Shown one piece after another: positions 7,198-9,053 of a stretch of DNA of 9,053 bases. Below the pieces are notes generated by a model. The model was not told the DNA's origin. It did not search any database and saw nothing but the letters and a program-made list of their open reading frames with translations. The stretch is from Planctomycetota bacterium (lineage in GTDB: Bacteria; Planctomycetota; Planctomycetia; Pirellulales; Pirellulaceae). Both the position numbers and the translations under genes were made by a program. Numbering within the stretch: position 1 is the first letter of the stretch; every line of letters begins with the position of its first letter. The stretch is from the NCBI GenBank assembly GCA_026692885.1, contig JAPLNJ010000099.1:1-9053 (forward strand). Direction: 5' to 3'.

Positions 7198-7998
7198 TTA
7201 CGCCAGACTGCCCCGCTCGTCGCTCTTGATGTCCAGTCCGTACTCCCACTGCGTCGGCTCGAGGTAGGAGAGATACGTCGAGTACAGCTGCTGATGGAAT
7301 CGCACCGACAGGTCTGCACTATGCAAGGAATGTTGCATCTCGCGAAAACCTCGGATGCGGCTGGCCAGATCTCCGAGCGTCAGCGTGTAGCTGGGAATCG
7401 GATCGGGCGTCACCTGCACATCGGGGTGCTGAGACGGTTGCTCCAGTTCCGCCAGGAACGCACTGACGACATCGTCAATGTGGACCAACTCCAAGCGTCG
7501 CTCAGGGTCCTGGATATCGAGGGGCAGTTCATGGGCGACATTGTAGCAGAACGTTGCCACGACAGAGTTGTAATTGGGCCGGCACCATTTTCCAAACACA
7601 TTCTTCAGCCGGAAGATGGCCACGGGTGCCCCGGCTTCGGCAGCAAAACGCTGGAGTATTTCCTCGGCGTGCCGCTTGCTGACACCATAGGGGTTGACGA
7701 GTTCCGCTTGGTTCGACGAACTGAGGATGACCTGGGGTTTGCGACCCATTTCACGAAGGATTTGGCAGAGTATTTCGATCGACCCGGCATTGCCCGTCTC
7801 GAACTCCTCCGGTTGCGTCGGCCGGTTGACCCCCGCCAGGTGAAAGACAACCTCCGCTGTGCCCACCCACTCACGCAACTCTGCCTCGCTGTTGTCGAGA
7901 TCGTATTCGAGCAACCGCACATCGTCACGACGCTTCAAGTGCACCGCCAGGTTGCGGCCGATGAAGCCTCTCGATCCAGTAATCAGAACGGTTTTCAT
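7198..7998 (-). CDS. SDR domain of WbjC/CapF (266 aa as encoded)
   Basis: This is a complete Rossmann/SDR module: NAD(P)-binding GSRGFIG (8-14), FHLAGVNRP (52-60), ILSSSNQA (91-98), Tyr104/Lys108 in NPYGVSK, and FRLKNVFGKWCRPNYNS (129-145), a CapF-family signature. Alone it could still fold and reduce a C4 ketone, since the reductase and epimerase sites of CapF lie on separate domains. ATG 7998 gives the family start MKTVLITG; the upstream open frame to 8229 has no homology. Only a weak AAGAG precedes the start. It is the first gene of the operon in this window, 44 nt from a MITE-like repeat. Confidence 0.85.
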   Translation of the reverse strand: MKTVLITGSRGFIGRNLAVHLKRRDDVRLLEYDLDNSEAELREWVGTAEVVFHLAGVNRPTQPEEFETGNAGSIEILCQILREMGRKPQVILSSSNQAELVNPYGVSKRHAEEILQRFAAEAGAPVAIFRLKNVFGKWCRPNYNSVVATFCYNVAHELPLDIQDPERRLELVHIDDVVSAFLAELEQPSQHPDVQVTPDPIPSYTLTLGDLASRIRGFREMQHSLHSADLSVRFHQQLYSTYLSYLEPTQWEYGLDIKSDERGSLA

Positions 7999-8042
7999 GG
8001 CTCTTGATCGTGAGTTCTGAAATTGCGCATCTTGCTGAGTTC

Positions 8043-8306
8043 CTACTTCGACTGTAAGACTTCGCAATTGGACGTAACCCTCAGACATTTCAGACGTTAT
8101 GGACGCTAGCGTGATTCGGGCCATGGAATAGCGGAGCAACCACGACGCGGGGTGCAAGCTGCGAGTTTCCCGTTTCCCGGGAATTGCCGGGTGAACAGCG
8201 TCTCCCATTCCGCGTTGGCTTCCGCACACGGGAGTAACACTAGTGTGACCAAGGTTTTTGGCATCAGAGGGTTATGTCGCTGACCGAAGTAATACAGTCG
8301 AAGTAG
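8043..8306. mobile_element. Second MITE-like element with the same 21-bp terminal inverted repeats
   Basis: The left end 8043-8063 (CTACTTCGACTGTAAGAC...) and right end 8286-8306 (...TAATACAGTCGAAGTAG) are inverted repeats matching at 19 of 21 positions. They match the arms at 3001-3195 in sequence and orientation, and TA again lies one base inside each outer end. The 264-bp unit has no transposase-like coding. It ends 44 nt before the wbjC ATG, so it lies in the operon's 5' region. Confidence 0.45.
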
Positions 8307-8351
8307 TAGAGCGGACTTCAGTCCGCTCGGGCGGAATGAATTCCGCACTAC
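8303..8351. repeat. Nested double palindrome (three-way-junction-like)
   Basis: The outer arms GTAGT (8303-8307) and ACTAC (8347-8351) enclose two perfect hairpins: GAGCGGACT-TC-AGTCCGCTC (8309-8328) and GCGGAAT-GA-ATTCCGC (8331-8346). The DNA could form a cruciform and the RNA a three-way junction. The CTACGAATTTGTTTCTTTAC module follows directly, as in copy A at 3311. Confidence 0.7.
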
Positions 8352-8480
8352 GAATTTGTTTCTTTACAGCCACTAACCCAACGGGATTGCGTCGCAGGGT
8401 GGCCCCCCAGTGACACAACCCCGTTGGGGTAGAGGAGGGAACTCGGACAACCGAACCCAGGATAGCTGCGCAACCCTGGG
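8348..8480. repeat. Composite palindromic repeat array, copy B
   Basis: CTACGAATTTGTTTCTTTAC plus AGCC (8348-8371) is nearly identical to 3311-3334. It is followed by ACCCC-GTT-GGGGT (8418-8430), the reverse form of the CCCCAACGGGG stem in copy A, and by CCCAGG (8456-8461) pairing with CCTGGG (8475-8480). The parts are those of copy A, with the last two stems in the opposite order. Confidence 0.5.
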
Positions 8481-8617
8481 CTGTGAGACGAAACGCGATT
8501 GGCGTAGCAAGACACATTCCCTGGCGGCCCCTGTCTCCCCTTTAGAACGGAAGAGGCCATGAGCGACTCCCTTGCGATTGCCAACCCCACCGACGGTCAG
8601 CCGACCATTCACCGACG

Positions 8618-9053
8618 CTACTTACGTTCCAACAGTTCCCGCAGTCGCGCCGCTTGCTCCTCGCTCAGACCACCTGCCAGCTCCTCGGGCGTATATCGCC
8701 GAAGAACCTCCTCCGACGACAGCCCACGCAAACGATCTTCAGTGGGGAGTCCACGCACACGCTTCTCGACTGGCATAGCATCCAGGAACGCCGTCTGCAA
8801 TTCCTCTGCTAACTCGCTCATGGTTTCTGTGCCCGTGTGCTGCATCGCAAACTCCTTGCCTAGGGTGCGAAACTGTTCAATCTGCTGCAGCATGTAGTAC
8901 AGCCACACTTCGTGTCCCGTCCGCTGCAACTGCCCTATTGGCAACCCACCAATTGCGCCACGTCGCCCGGCTCTAACACGTCCGTAGGACCTTTGAACTC
9001 GATCAGCGTGAAGCGGTTTAGGAGCGGCACCAGCGCGGACAGATCGCGTCGAG
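8618..9053 (-). pseudogene. Remnant of a nuclease-like (PD-(D/E)XK-like) hypothetical protein, partial at the window edge
   Basis: Two fragments lie in different frames. The first (9051-8935) reads in from the right edge, contains RFTLIEFKGPTD (the E-x-K of LIEFKG recalls PD-(D/E)XK nuclease cores) and DVAQLVGC, then stops at TAG 8937-8935. The second (8944-8618, possible TTG start) has RTGHEVWLYYMLQQIEQFR, then short Glu/Arg/Leu-rich repeats (RVRGLPTEDRLRGLSSEE) and ends ELLERK-TAG. From memory these parts belong to one planctomycete protein family in which a longer middle segment joins them. If so, an internal deletion with frame loss has removed it. The alternative is two small genes, the right one extending beyond the window. 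Confidence 0.55.

Larger units (their letters stand above)
6862..7998 (-). pseudogene. wbjC: UDP-FucNAc synthesis reductase/epimerase WbjC (CapF/FnlB), interrupted by an in-frame TAA
   Basis: The full frame spans 378 codons, matching CapF/WbjC (about 370 aa): an N-terminal SDR domain and a C-terminal cupin domain. In this family the cupin domain catalyses C3 epimerisation and the SDR domain C4 reduction, turning the 4-keto product of WbjB into the WbjD substrate. Codon 267 is TAA (7200-7198) inside SDERGSLA-stop-FIKSPW, where relatives usually have Glu (GAA). Reading continues in the same frame on both sides, so a single G-to-T change explains it. The stop falls at the domain boundary. This is a real nonsense mutation, a sequence error or, much less likely, a readthrough site. 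The ATGA overlap with wbjD is intact. Confidence 0.85.
7999..8617. other. 619-nt gene-free gap upstream of the operon, repeat-rich
   Basis: This gap should hold the operon promoter, but I cannot point to a convincing -35/-10 pair. It contains a MITE-like element (8043-8306), a composite palindromic array (8303-8480), and short perfect palindromes ACGCTAGCGT (8102-8111) and ACACTAGTGT (about 8237-8246). Open frames here show no recognisable protein. The wbjB/fnlA gene expected ahead of wbjC is absent. Confidence 0.6.

Noticed and set aside
6979..8007. 342-codon open frame on the plus strand opposite wbjC
   Set aside because: It lies wholly antisense to a clear SDR/cupin gene with family motifs. 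Its own translation has no recognisable domain and reflects GC-rich codon bias of the real gene.
8040..8090. Possible promoter TTGCGA-16-TAGGAA before wbjC
   Set aside because: The match is too weak to report and is confounded by the repeat arm that forms half of it.
8106..8348. 80-codon minus-strand frame in the gap before the operon
   Set aside because: It runs through the hairpins and the MITE-like right end, has no recognisable motif or Shine-Dalgarno, and looks like chance.
1..9053. tRNA or rRNA genes
   Set aside because: I saw no cloverleaf with conserved T-loop sequence and no rRNA-like stretch on either strand.

Overview
The window looks like part of a surface-polysaccharide (capsule/exopolysaccharide) locus from a GC-rich Gram-negative bacterium, probably a planctomycete. 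That assignment is an inference from three things: a lipoprotein-type polysaccharide export protein, long intergenic gaps full of palindromic repeats (including the CTCACGCAAAGACGC type), and a right-edge fragment resembling a nuclease-like protein family I associate with Planctomycetota. No rRNA, tRNA or taxonomic marker is present.

Layout. 1-179: leader with a perfect 23-bp palindrome. 180-1604 (+): Wza-like polysaccharide export lipoprotein. 1605-1878: convergent gap with a large hairpin. 1879-2877 (-): initiating phosphoglycosyl transferase fused to three C-terminal TPR repeats. 2878-3454: gene-free, repeat-rich gap with a MITE-like element. 3455-7998 (-): a tightly packed four-gene operon, transcribed leftwards in the order wbjC/capF-like, wbjD/capG-like, GT4 glycosyltransferase, NAD-dependent sugar epimerase/reductase. 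All three junctions are 4-nt ATGA stop/start overlaps. 7999-8617: another repeat-rich gap with a second MITE-like element. 8618-9053 (-): a broken gene running off the right edge.

How the genes fit together. WbjC (CapF/FnlB) and WbjD (CapG/FnlC) are the second and third enzymes that turn UDP-GlcNAc into UDP-N-acetyl-L-fucosamine. The GT4 enzyme is the likely FucNAc transferase (WbuB-like, inferred from position). The SDR epimerase/reductase is of the kind that supplies a 6-deoxy-HexNAc nucleotide sugar to the initiating transferase. The initiating transferase would load the first sugar phosphate on undecaprenyl phosphate, and the export lipoprotein would pass the finished polymer through the outer membrane. 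The first pathway enzyme (WbjB/FnlA/CapE) is not in the window.

Main surprises. (1) wbjC is split exactly between its SDR and cupin domains by an in-frame TAA where GAA (Glu) is expected. (2) wbjD carries a one-base deletion near 5953; its true C-terminus continues in another frame down to the conserved ATGA junction. Two lesions in adjacent genes of one pathway mean either decay of the FucNAc branch or base errors in the assembly. (3) The initiating transferase is fused to TPRs. (4) A 21-bp motif occurs five times in the gaps, twice as inverted pairs bounding about 195 and 264 bp with TA at the tips, suggesting a miniature transposable element family. Nothing here amounts to a clearly new system.
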